This document shows positions 48,102 to 60,686 of a DNA stretch of 64,000 nt, piece after piece (the first letter of the stretch is position 1; each line of letters begins with the position of its first letter). A program made the translations under genes and the position numbers. The stretch is from NCBI GenBank assembly GCA_030527015.1, contig JAUNBR010000014.1, positions 1 through 64,000 on the forward strand, read 5' to 3'. The notes beneath the pieces were generated by a model, which did no database searches, was not told where the DNA came from, and was given only the letters and a program-made list of their open reading frames with translations. The stretch comes from Planctomycetia bacterium (GTDB lineage Bacteria > Planctomycetota > Planctomycetia > Pirellulales > Thermoguttaceae).

Positions 48102-50240
48102 ATGAACATGCTTTTTGCGGAAACAGCAGTCAATTTTTCTTTTTCTGTACCAGATATTATCGTTTTTGTTGGATTTATTGTTGCAGTAATTTTCATTAGT
48201 GTTCGGATGAGTGGATCTGCGGGGGAATCCAGTGCAGATTATTTTCTCGCGGGCCGTGGTTTAAAATGGTGGTTAATTGGGTTTTCTTTAATCGCAGCGA
48301 ACATTTCTGCGGAACAGTTCGTGGGGATGTCGGGAAATGCTGCGCAGTGTACCGGACTGGCGATCGCCAGTTATGAATGGATCGCCGCCATTTCTTTAAT
48401 TGCCGTGGCGTTTATTTTTCTTCCCATGTTCCTAAAACGGGGAATTTACACGATTCCTGAATTTCTTGAATACAGGTACAATAAACTTTCCCGGTCTTTA
48501 CTGTCACTTTTCATGATGATTATTTTAGTCGGCGTTTCCACCGCGGCGGTGATTTATCTGGGTGCTCTGACCATTTATACTCTTTTTGCCGGTCAGGAAA
48601 TCCTGGGAGTTCAGGTGACGATCGTAAATGCCGCGTGGGTAATGGGGCTCGTCGCGTGTATTTACGTTTTTATCGGTGGTCTGAAAGCCTGTGCCTGGGC
48701 GGATCTGCTGCAGGGATCTGCTCTGATTATCGGTGGTGCTCTGGTAATGTTTTATGCTTTCGGGGAATTTAAAGATGAACCGCTGAAGAATGTGGCGGAC
48801 ACTCCCATTTATACGCGTCCGGAAGCGTATCAGACTCTCGAAAACGCGAATATGGTGGCGAAAGTTTCTCAGGAAACCCCGGTGCTGGAGAAATTTCAGG
48901 CAATTAATGCCGATAAACTCCATATGCTGCGGCCTCTTTCGGATCCGAATATCGTCTGGACCACCCTGCTGCTGGGTATCTGGATTCCGAACCTTTATTA
49001 TTGGGGGTTAAATCAGTACATTATGCAAAGAACCCTCGGATCCCATTCTTTGGCGGAGGGGCAAAAAGGTCTGGTTTTTGCTGCTGGAATGAAACTTCTG
49101 ATTCCTTTTATCGTCGTCATTCCTGGTATTCTCGCTTTTAACCTTTACCATAATGAAATGTCCAGGGAGGCTCAGACAGACACGCTGGCAAATAAATCCA
49201 CGCTGGAACTTTATGGACGAATTTCTGGAGGACAGCTTTTGCCTTCTGATAATCCGAAAACATTTTTTGTGTTTAATCAGGATTTTTCTGTTCTGCACCC
49301 AGAACTGGCGCGAGAAATTACTCAGCATAACATAAAAACTCTCGGGAAGGATGTCAGTATTTTTGATCTTATGGTAACGCGGGAACGAACAAAACTTTTG
49401 GACGAAAAAGATGCGGCGGATAAGGCGCTCGTGCCGATTTTAAAGGAAAATTCGGTTTTGGCGGATAATCTCGCGGTGTGGAATGTGAATAAAAAGCTGA
49501 AAGACGACCTGAAAATGCCGACCGTTCTGGAATCTTTTTCTGGTAAAAAGGCTGAATTTCCTGTCGCGAAAGAGCTGATCGGATATAAATATGACTCTGC
49601 GTTTCCTCTTCTTTTAAAACACCTGCCTTTCGCGTCGGGAATTCGTGGCTTTATTCTCGCGGCTCTCATGGGTGCGGTGCTCAGTTCGCTGGCGGCCATG
49701 CTGAATGCGGCGTCCACCATTTTTACGATGGATATTTATAAAGAATATATAAACAAAAATGCGTCCGAAAAAGGAATGGTTAAAGTGGGGCGGATCTGTG
49801 TGCTGGTGTTCAGTATTCTGGCATGTCTGCTGGTGCCGTTCTTGGCTGATCCGAAATTTGGCGGTCTGTTTAAGTACATTCAGGAATTTCAGGGGTATCT
49901 TTCCCCCGGCGTGCTGGCGATTTTCGTTTTTGGTCTGCTGGCTCCCAGGGTGCCTGGTTTCGCTGGTGCACTGACTTTATTACTCGGACCTTGCGTTTAC
50001 GGTGCGATGAAAATCGTACCATGCCCATTCCTCAGCCGCATGAACTTCCTGAACCAGATGGCTTTAACGTTTATTATTTTACTGATTTTCCTTGCCATTC
50101 TGACCTTTTTCTTCCCACGGAAAGAACCTCTTCAGATGGAAGCGAAAACGGACATGGATCTTACGTCTTCCCGAGGGGCTTTCGTGGCGGGAATGTTTGT
50201 TTTGGTACTTACTGTCGGACTGTATATCTTTTTCTGGTAA
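48102..50240 (+). CDS. Sodium:solute symporter (SSS/SLC5 family), SGLT-like
   Basis: 712 residues from the ATG at 48102, which has GGGAG upstream; a TTG at 48075 would add nine residues. Thirteen or fourteen hydrophobic segments are present. The family core motif near the first helices, DYFLAGRGLKWWLIGFSLIA, is followed by NISAEQFVGMSG. Members with this motif carry sugars, inositol or related solutes with sodium. A hydrophilic stretch at about residues 225-275 and another at about 350-490 make the protein longer than the usual 500-600. The neighbourhood does not identify the substrate. Confidence 0.92.
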   Translation: MNMLFAETAVNFSFSVPDIIVFVGFIVAVIFISVRMSGSAGESSADYFLAGRGLKWWLIGFSLIAANISAEQFVGMSGNAAQCTGLAIASYEWIAAISLIAVAFIFLPMFLKRGIYTIPEFLEYRYNKLSRSLLSLFMMIILVGVSTAAVIYLGALTIYTLFAGQEILGVQVTIVNAAWVMGLVACIYVFIGGLKACAWADLLQGSALIIGGALVMFYAFGEFKDEPLKNVADTPIYTRPEAYQTLENANMVAKVSQETPVLEKFQAINADKLHMLRPLSDPNIVWTTLLLGIWIPNLYYWGLNQYIMQRTLGSHSLAEGQKGLVFAAGMKLLIPFIVVIPGILAFNLYHNEMSREAQTDTLANKSTLELYGRISGGQLLPSDNPKTFFVFNQDFSVLHPELAREITQHNIKTLGKDVSIFDLMVTRERTKLLDEKDAADKALVPILKENSVLADNLAVWNVNKKLKDDLKMPTVLESFSGKKAEFPVAKELIGYKYDSAFPLLLKHLPFASGIRGFILAALMGAVLSSLAAMLNAASTIFTMDIYKEYINKNASEKGMVKVGRICVLVFSILACLLVPFLADPKFGGLFKYIQEFQGYLSPGVLAIFVFGLLAPRVPGFAGALTLLLGPCVYGAMKIVPCPFLSRMNFLNQMALTFIILLIFLAILTFFFPRKEPLQMEAKTDMDLTSSRGAFVAGMFVLVLTVGLYIFFW

Positions 50241-50356
50241 ACGCAGAAAATTTCAAAATTTTTGCTCCCCGTTCGTGTTTTTTCGTCTCCGCGTCTCATT
50301 TCAGAAAGAATTCTGAATCACACGGGGCGTGAAAATAATACGCGGAGCGCCAAGAA

Positions 50357-50446
50357 ATACGGATTCCACTTAAAATTTCCGTTTTATGTGGCTCTGAAAG
50401 CAGGCATGATGCCGGTGAAGCGGAAATTTATAGTGTATCAGGTATA
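50357..50446 (-). repeat. DPE, reverse, inner loop deleted
   Basis: ATTCCACTTAAAATTTCCG, GCTCTGAAAGCAGGCATGAT, right arm GTGTATCAGGTATA. About 17 bp of the inner hairpin (TTTTCAGCGAAGC) is missing, leaving GGCATGATGCC as a compact stem. Confidence 0.9.
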
Positions 50447-50464
50447 AAAATTTGAAAAAATCCC

Positions 50465-50504
50465 GGGTTTCAGGAGTAATCTTATTCCTGAAACCCTTTT
50501 TTTG
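50465..50504. terminator. Strong bidirectional terminator
   Basis: GGGTTTCAGGA pairs over 11 bp with TCCTGAAACCC. A T-run follows on the + strand and a second (GGGATTTTTT) on the minus strand. It should end both the symporter and the convergent 491-residue gene. Confidence 0.93.
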
Positions 50505-50532
50505 TATTTTTTCCATTTTTATACCCACCTCT

Positions 50533-50639
50533 TTTATCTCCGATGCACGGGGAAATTCCACTTTTCCAGCATTTTTACTTCACTGAAAAAGCCGGTTTTC
50601 GGAGCTGCATAAAACGGAAATTTAAAGCGAAAAAGTATA
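50533..50639 (+). repeat. DPE, forward, full length
   Basis: ATCTCCGATGCACGGGGAAA, CCAGCATTTTTACTTCACTG, AAAAAGCCGG, then right arm GGAAATTTAAAGCG and AGTATAA. Very similar to the copy at 50733. Confidence 0.9.
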
Positions 50640-50712
50640 ATTTTCCATTTTGTGCGCTTCCAGACACGAGCATTTTCAGCGCAGCGTGATGCTGGCAAAA
50701 GTAAAAAATACC
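50640..50712 (-). repeat. DPE, reverse, partial
   Basis: TTTTCCATTTTGTGCGCTTC, GAGCATTTTCAGCGCAGCG and GATGCTGG. The outer arms are incomplete. Confidence 0.55.
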
Positions 50713-50732
50713 GGCCTGCGATTTCCGAGGGT

Positions 50733-50819
50733 TTTATCCCCGATGCACGGTGAAATTCCACTTTTCCAGCATTTTTACTTCACTGAAAATGCCGGTTTTC
50801 GGAGCCGTATAAAATGAAA
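50733..50819 (+). repeat. DPE, forward, right arm truncated at island edge
   Basis: ATCCCCGATGCACGGTGAAA, CCAGCATTTTTACTTCACTG. The right arm stops at ATAAAATGAAAG where the compositionally different island begins. Confidence 0.85.
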
Positions 50820-50834
50820 GGAGGTGCCGTTACA

Positions 50835-52310
50835 TCATCTTCCCTGAGGCAGGGTGAGGATATGTTTTCCGTTAGCGTGGCACTGCGCTATGAAATGCGG
50901 GTTCCGACGCAGATAATCCTCGAAGTTTTTTTGATTTTGAATCGTTCGCGGATTCGGCATCATGCCTCGGGTTTCGGGAAATTGCAGCGGGAAACCGTCC
51001 GGTTCATTTAATATGGAAACCCAGAATGTGTAACGCAGGGAGACTTCACGCGGATCCATACGCGCTTCGCGCTGAGCGTCGGGCAGCTGATAACGGCCCT
51101 GCAGTGCGCGCGGAAAGTGGATGGCGCTAAATTGCTGGTCAAGACTCTGCGTTTCCCTTTTGGGCGGCACGATGGGCGCGCCCGAGTTACATTGTTCGAG
51201 AAAATCCGGATTCTGGCGCCAGTAATCCTCGAAGAGTTTTTGATTTTGAAGCGTCAGCGGATTCGGCGCATGGCCACGGGTTTCGGGAAATTGCAGCGGA
51301 TATTGTTCGGCCGAACGTAATGCGATCGTCCAGAAACTGTGGCGCATGGCGACTTCACGCGGATCCATACGCGACTGAAGCACAGCGTCCGGAAGTTGAA
51401 AACAGCCCTGCATGACGGAGGGCATCATTTGTGCGAACGCTGTGGACAGATCCATGGCAGGCGGACTGTCAGGCGCCGCAGCGGACGGACCGACAGGCGG
51501 AATGACAGGCGGACCGACAGGCGCCGTGGCGGATGGACCGAAAGACGGAGCGCCGGCGGGCGGATTTTGAACGTTACGCGCCGTGGCGGCAGAGGGATCC
51601 ATGCACGGGGGTTTCACTTTAGGATTTTCCCAGCCGTGAGCCTTAAATTGGTCATAATAACCTGGATGACGCCGGACGTAATCCTCGAAGTTTTTTTGAT
51701 TTTGAATCGTCAGCGGATTCGGTGAAAGGCCGCGGGTTTCGGGAAACTGGCTGGGCGCGTTTTGCGGACTCTGAAGCATCGCGTACCACGTGGCGTGGTA
51801 GCTTGCGACTTCCAGCGGACTTAGCCACAGCTCCTGCTGCGGACCTGGAATCCGAAACGTTCCCTGAAACACTTTCAGGCCTTTTGTGATAAAAAAATAA
51901 TGAGCGTACCATTCCTGCGGTGGTTTGCTGGCGCACTGCAGGCAGAAAAACATTCCTCTGAAGATGCGCGCCAAATATAAAGAGAAAAGACAGTACTTGG
52001 GAAAAGCAAAAATCAGTCCGTCGATGTTATCGATATTCGCGTTCTCCGGAATTTCCTCGCATAACAGCAGAAGAGCCATGGCGATGATCCAGCGCCAGAA
52101 AAACCATAAAAAACTCAGTGCAACATACTGTAGCGCCATGTTTGTTTTTTCCGCCGGCGTATAAAGCCCGATGCGAGAATCCCGCAGGAAAGCCGATACG
52201 CCGACAAACCAATTTTTTAACGGTTCAAGGAAAAAGATAAAACTGAGAATCGGATAAATATAATACCGATAAATACGATATAATTTAACAGTTGTGGCGT
52301 TTGGTTTCAT
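50835..52310 (-). CDS. Membrane protein with three copies of an unrecognised 75-residue domain
   Basis: 491 residues; I know no family for it. Residues 1-130 are hydrophobic with two or three membrane segments (about 14-28, 62-84 and possibly 99-125) and a CLQC pair near 123. Three copies of a 75-residue domain follow at 148-222, 300-374 and 403-477. Each holds the invariant core QFPETRG-x2-PNP-x-T-x-QNQK-x-F-E-D-Y and an upstream W. Pro/Ala-rich linkers separate copies 1-2 (223-299) and 2-3 (375-402). Copies 2 and 3 also share QLPDA and R-M-D-P-R-E-V. The gene is more GC-rich than its neighbours. It is divergent from the broken gene at 52371 and flanked by oppositely oriented DPEs. The domain could be a binding module; nothing shows what it binds. 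Confidence 0.85.
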   Translation of the reverse strand: MKPNATTVKLYRIYRYYIYPILSFIFFLEPLKNWFVGVSAFLRDSRIGLYTPAEKTNMALQYVALSFLWFFWRWIIAMALLLLCEEIPENANIDNIDGLIFAFPKYCLFSLYLARIFRGMFFCLQCASKPPQEWYAHYFFITKGLKVFQGTFRIPGPQQELWLSPLEVASYHATWYAMLQSPQNAPSQFPETRGLSPNPLTIQNQKNFEDYVRRHPGYYDQFKAHGWENPKVKPPCMDPSAATARNVQNPPAGAPSFGPSATAPVGPPVIPPVGPSAAAPDSPPAMDLSTAFAQMMPSVMQGCFQLPDAVLQSRMDPREVAMRHSFWTIALRSAEQYPLQFPETRGHAPNPLTLQNQKLFEDYWRQNPDFLEQCNSGAPIVPPKRETQSLDQQFSAIHFPRALQGRYQLPDAQREARMDPREVSLRYTFWVSILNEPDGFPLQFPETRGMMPNPRTIQNQKNFEDYLRRNPHFIAQCHANGKHILTLPQGR

Positions 52311-52370
52311 TACACAGTACTCCTTACATGTTCATAACGCGGGCCATCCTGCACACAAAGCAGGTGATTC

Positions 52371-52694
52371 GTGGCAAAAATTCAAGGTGGTTCAGCGACG
52401 ATTTTGATGGAAGCGGAAGACCGTACCAAAAAAGCGTTTCAATCGGTGGATGCGAGTTTCAAAAACTTTGGCAAGCAGCTGCAAGGAGTGGAAAAAACGA
52501 GCAAACCACTGGAAAAAATCTTTCAAAGTGGGTTAATTACGTCCAACGCAATTTCAAATGTCGGTGCCTATGCACAAGAGTTTACCACGTTTGGGGCTGC
52601 AGCGCAAGACCTGGTGGGAATTATTTCCAGTGAAACACTTTCTTCTGATCGTCGACGCTTGACTTCTCGCGGGGAATATTCGGTTCCACTTTAA
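52371..52694 (+). pseudogene. Truncated gene, N terminus resembles a phage tape-measure protein
   Basis: 107 codons from a GTG at 52371 (CAGGTG upstream). The first 85 or so residues are helical and polar (MAKIQGGSATILMEAEDRT, then AFQSVDASFKNFGKQLQ), reminiscent of the start of tail tape-measure or similar long coiled proteins, which run to hundreds of residues. The last four residues and the TAA stop are provided by the reverse DPE beginning at 52675, so the frame was cut where the repeat begins. Downstream of the repeat I see no continuation. It could instead be a short real gene. The phage link is only a resemblance. Confidence 0.45.
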
Positions 52695-52782
52695 ATTTCC
52701 ATTTTATGCGGTTCAGAAAACCGGCATTTTCAGCGAAGTAAAAAAGCTGGAGAAAACGAAATTATATAGTGTATCGTGTATA
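52675..52782 (-). repeat. DPE, reverse, full length, overlapping the truncated ORF
   Basis: ATTCGGTTCCACTTTAAATT, CCGGCATTTTCAGCGAAG, AGTGTATCGTGTATA. It supplies the stop codon of the frame above. Confidence 0.92.
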
Positions 52783-52812
52783 AAAAATTTTCTTTCACAT
52801 GAAAAACTTTCT

Positions 52813-52863
52813 CCTTAAAAAAAATGAACGTTCGACCTAAAATCAGACGTTCATTTTTTAAGG
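52813..52863. terminator. Bidirectional terminator
   Basis: CCTTAAAAAAAATGAACGT pairs with ACGTTCATTTTTTAAGG, giving T-runs on both strands. It serves the truncated ORF on + and possibly gltB on the minus strand. Confidence 0.82.
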
Positions 52864-52889
52864 ATATTTCCCATGCCCGATGCACCATT

Positions 52890-52928
52890 ATATCTGGTTC
52901 CACTTTAAATTTTCATTTTATGCGGTTC
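52890..52928 (-). repeat. DPE, reverse, left arm only
   Basis: TATATCTGGTTCCACTTTAA up to GCGGTTC, then interrupted by the complete copy that starts at 52929. Confidence 0.8.
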
Positions 52929-53035
52929 TATACTGGTTCCAATTTAAAATTTCGTTTTGTGCGGCTCCAAAAGCAGGCTTTTTCAGCGAAGCAAAAAAGC
53001 CGGTAAAGCTAAATTTTATAACGTATCGGGTATAA
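52929..53035 (-). repeat. DPE, reverse, full length
   Basis: TATACTGGTTCCAATTTAAA through ACGTATCGGGTATA. Nearly identical to the copy at 8842-8947. It sits inside another copy, whose halves are at 52890 and 53036. Confidence 0.94.
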
Positions 53036-53101
53036 AAGCAGGTATTTTCAGCGAAGTAAAAAAGCTGGAGAAGCGGAATTTTATAGTGTATCGGGGGTAT
53101 A
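53036..53101 (-). repeat. DPE, reverse, right half
   Basis: GCAGGTATTTTCAGCGAAG, then GGAATTTTATAGTGTATCGG and GTATATA. Together with 52890-52928 it makes one element split by the 52929 copy. Confidence 0.82.
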
Positions 53102-53116
53102 TAAAGGCGCGAATTC

Positions 53117-57676
<4,560 letters not shown>

Positions 57677-57797
57677 CTGCCTCTTCCTGGAAAGTTATGA
57701 AATTTATAAAATTATCTGGTTTTGGATTCATGAGAGCAAAAAGTGTTCCAGTTAAAAATACAGAAAATGGCGGAAATTTTTAAATAAGCACCTGTGG

Positions 57798-57887
57798 CTT
57801 TACAAAAATGTAAAGTTTTGTGGTGTTTTATGTGTAAATTTTGTAAAAAAGTTCCATATTTGTAAAAAATAAAAAGTACATTTTACA
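57798..57887. promoter_or_regulatory. Cluster of TGTAAA/TTTACA boxes upstream of gltB
   Basis: A perfect inverted repeat CTTTAC-N6-GTAAAG (57798-57815) is followed by TGTAAA at 57833, 57842 and 57861 and TTTACA at 57882. Six boxes in 90 bp, 120-210 bp upstream of gltB, could be operator sites. Base composition alone makes some expected. Confidence 0.35.
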
Positions 57888-57985
57888 GATTCAATTTTTA
57901 TTTTAACTTTTGCGCATTAAAATTTACGTGATTCGGAGCCGAAACATTTTCCCTCAGAATGAAAAGATGGTTTTTATGGTCATAT

Positions 57986-58090
57986 TATACCCATACATTA
58001 TAAAATTTAGCTTTACCGGTTTTTTTGCTTCGCTGAAAAAGCCTGCTTTTAGAGCCGCACAAAACGAAATTTTAAAGTGGAACCAGTATA
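57986..58090 (+). repeat. DPE, forward, full length
   Basis: TTATACCCATACATTATAAA, CCGGTTTTTTTGCTTCGCTG, AAAAAGCCTGC, then right arm AAATTTTAAAGTGGAACCAG and TATA. Confidence 0.93.
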
Positions 58091-58214
58091 AAAAGAATTA
58101 AAAATAGAATCAGAATATAAAAAATTTTTCGTTAAATTTTTGGCATATGTTTTGCGTATTTCCTCATGTGGATTCACCTTAAATTTTCGTTTCCTTAATT
58201 ACGGACGTATATAT

Positions 58215-58319
58215 TATACCCGTTACACCATAAATTTCCGCTTCTCAGGCATTTCGCTTCACTAAAAATGCCTGCTTTCAGAGCCGTATAAAACGGAAAT
58301 TTAAAGTGGAGCTAATATA
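58215..58319 (+). repeat. DPE, forward, full length
   Basis: TTATACCCGTTACACCATAA, CAGGCATTTCGCTTCACT, then right arm GGAAATTTAAAGTGGAGC and TAATATA. Confidence 0.93.
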
Positions 58320-58329
58320 TATTTCGTAA

Positions 58330-58368
58330 AATGGTGGTGAAGTAAAAATTTATCGTGTGTCGGATGGA
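58330..58368 (-). repeat. DPE, reverse, right-arm fragment
   Basis: GGTGGTGAAGTAAAAATTTA then TCGTGTGTCGGATGG; the rest of the element is absent. Confidence 0.5.
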
Positions 58369-58424
58369 AAAGTCACGTCCTTTTTTTGTTTACTGTTTTA
58401 CACTTATACAGGAGACGTCAGAAA

Positions 58425-60572
58425 ATGAGTAATTGTAATAGGATCCACGCGATTAACGCTGTGGCGGGCAGGCAGACACCGGCATGTCAGAAGGCAGAGT
58501 CCGCCAGTCTGGATCATTTTGGTGAGGATGTTTTTAATGTGACCGCGATTCGAAAATATCTTCCGAAGACCGTGGCGAAAAAATTGTTGGCGACGATTCA
58601 GGAAGGTAAGCCTCTGGATGCGTCGATCGCAGATGATGTGGCACATGGAATGAAAGAATGGGCACTGGAACGCGGTGCGACACACTTCACGCACTGGTTT
58701 CAGCCGCTGACCGGCTCCACGGCGGAAAAGCATGACTCCTTTTTGGATCTGAATGAAGATCATGAAGCGATCATGAGTTTTTCGGCGAAAAATCTTATCA
58801 TGGGAGAGCCGGATGCTTCCAGTTTTCCTTCTGGCGGACTGCGCTGTACTTTTGAAGCCAGAGGTTATACTGCCTGGGATCCCACCAGTCCGGCGTTTAT
58901 TAAGCGTCACTCGAACGGTGCGACTCTCTGTATTCCGACGATTTTTTGTTCTTATACTGGAGAGGTTTTAGACAAAAAAACACCTCTGCTGCGCTCTATT
59001 CAGGCCTTATCACGTTCTGTTTCTCGCCTTATGAAATGTTTTGGAAAACCCTTTCAGCACGTGGAGGTGACGCTCGGCCCAGAACAGGAGTATTTTCTCG
59101 TGGATCGGAATTTTTATATGTATCGTCCGGATCTGGTTCAGGCTGGTCGGACGGTTTTCGGCTCTCCGCCGCCGCGGCATCAGCAGCTGGAAGATCATTA
59201 TTTCGGCGCGATTCGTTCTCGTGTTTTGGCCTTCATGACGGAAGTGGAACATGAGCTGTGGAAGCTGGGAATACCTGCAAAAACGCGTCATAATGAAGTG
59301 GCACCTGCGCAGTTTGAAGTGGCTCCGATTTTTGAGGAATTAAATCTGGCTGTGGATCATAATATGCAGATGATGGAAATCCTTAAAAAAGTGGCGGTGC
59401 GTCACGGGATGGTGTGTCTTCTGCATGAAAAACCTTTCGCGGGCGTGAATGGTTCGGGAAAGCATAATAACTGGTCGATCACTTACGGAAAAGAGAATCT
59501 TCTGGATCCAGGGAATAATCCGTGTCAGAATGCGATTTTTCTCACTGTGCTCAGCGCGATTATTCGGGCAGTGGATTTACACGCCGATTTACTGCGCACC
59601 ACCACGGCCAGCGTGGGAAATGATCACCGCCTGGGCGCGAATGAAGCTCCTCCTGCAATTATTTCAATTTTCCTGGGTGATCAGCTGGCGGATATCGTGG
59701 AGCAGGTGGAAACTGGGGCAGTAACCGGGGCAAAATCTCTTGACGCCATGCGTGTCGGAGTGGATGCTCTTCCCTCTCTCTCGCGGGATGCGACAGACCG
59801 AAATCGCACCAGTCCTTTCGCCTTTACCGGAAATAAATTTGAGTTTCGTGCTTGTGGTTCCAGCCAGTCTTGCGCGGATGTAAACACCGTTCTAAACACG
59901 ATCGTTGCGGAATCTCTGGATTATATTTCGGAAAAACTGGAAAAGACAGGAATTCTTAGTGGTGACGCGGAATTTCACGATGAATTACAAAAATTGCTTC
60001 AGGAAATTATCACGAAACATAAGCGGATTATTTTTAATGGGGATAATTATTCCTCGAACTGGATTCAGGAAGCGCAGAGGCGTGGTTTACCGAATCTTCG
60101 TCACACCATGGACGCGCTGAAACCTTTACTGGAAGAGAAGAATCAGACTCTTTTTGCACGATATGGTATTTTCTCAAAATCCGAGCTGGATTCTCGGTAC
60201 GAAGTTTTTATGGAAGAGTATCACCGGAAAATTCGTATCGAAGGAGGAATCGCTCTGGAAATGGCGCGTAGTATGATTATGCCCGTGGTGGTGGAGCAGT
60301 ACAGGCAGCTGGTGGAAACAATTCACGTGGCACGGAAAGGAGATTTTAAAACGGGAATTTCCACTCTGAATGTTTGTGCTGAAAATCTTGGTGAAAAACT
60401 GGATCAGCTGAAAGTGCGCTGTGTGGAACTGGAAGCGGCTTTAGGAAAACTTCATGAAGATATTCTTGAAGCCATGAAAAATTTACGGGAGGTGGTAGAC
60501 GCTCTGGAGCTGATGGTGGACGACAGTCGCTGGCCGTTACCGAAGTACAGGGAAATGTTATTTATTTACTAA
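58425..60572 (+). CDS. glnN: Glutamine synthetase type III
   Basis: 715 residues from the ATG at 58425 (GGAGA upstream). An in-frame start at 58386 has no support. The length is typical of GSIII, far longer than GSI (about 470). Family features include THFTHWFQPLTGSTAEKHDSF near residue 80, the glutamate-rich substrate region LGPEQEYFLVD, and the C-terminal FEFRACGSSQSCADVNTVLN. It makes glutamine from glutamate, ATP and ammonia. With the divergent gltB it completes the GS-GOGAT ammonia-assimilation cycle. carA, a glutamine consumer, is the next gene. Confidence 0.97.
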   Translation: MSNCNRIHAINAVAGRQTPACQKAESASLDHFGEDVFNVTAIRKYLPKTVAKKLLATIQEGKPLDASIADDVAHGMKEWALERGATHFTHWFQPLTGSTAEKHDSFLDLNEDHEAIMSFSAKNLIMGEPDASSFPSGGLRCTFEARGYTAWDPTSPAFIKRHSNGATLCIPTIFCSYTGEVLDKKTPLLRSIQALSRSVSRLMKCFGKPFQHVEVTLGPEQEYFLVDRNFYMYRPDLVQAGRTVFGSPPPRHQQLEDHYFGAIRSRVLAFMTEVEHELWKLGIPAKTRHNEVAPAQFEVAPIFEELNLAVDHNMQMMEILKKVAVRHGMVCLLHEKPFAGVNGSGKHNNWSITYGKENLLDPGNNPCQNAIFLTVLSAIIRAVDLHADLLRTTTASVGNDHRLGANEAPPAIISIFLGDQLADIVEQVETGAVTGAKSLDAMRVGVDALPSLSRDATDRNRTSPFAFTGNKFEFRACGSSQSCADVNTVLNTIVAESLDYISEKLEKTGILSGDAEFHDELQKLLQEIITKHKRIIFNGDNYSSNWIQEAQRRGLPNLRHTMDALKPLLEEKNQTLFARYGIFSKSELDSRYEVFMEEYHRKIRIEGGIALEMARSMIMPVVVEQYRQLVETIHVARKGDFKTGISTLNVCAENLGEKLDQLKVRCVELEAALGKLHEDILEAMKNLREVVDALELMVDDSRWPLPKYREMLFIY

Positions 60573-60686
60573 AATAATAAATTATTGATGGAGGTTTAGA
60601 CCGAATTTCGCATGATGTTTAAGTTTTGTGGCATACTAAAATTTAAATGAAATGGAAATTAGGGTGATATTACCAGACACTCTTTT

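Larger units (their letters stand above)
50241..50834. other. Symporter / repeat-protein convergent spacer
   Basis: 594 bp. One reverse DPE, a bidirectional terminator, then forward, reverse-partial and truncated forward DPEs. No gene seen. Confidence 0.7.
52695..53116. other. Spacer between the truncated gene and gltB
   Basis: 422 bp of DPE sequence (52675, 52890, 52929, 53036) interrupted by one terminator. No gene seen. Confidence 0.75.
57677..58424. other. gltB / glnN divergent control region
   Basis: 748 bp. The gltB side (57798-57887) is AT-rich with clustered TGTAAA/TTTACA hexamers. Two full forward DPEs and one fragment occupy the glnN side. No gene seen. Confidence 0.6.
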
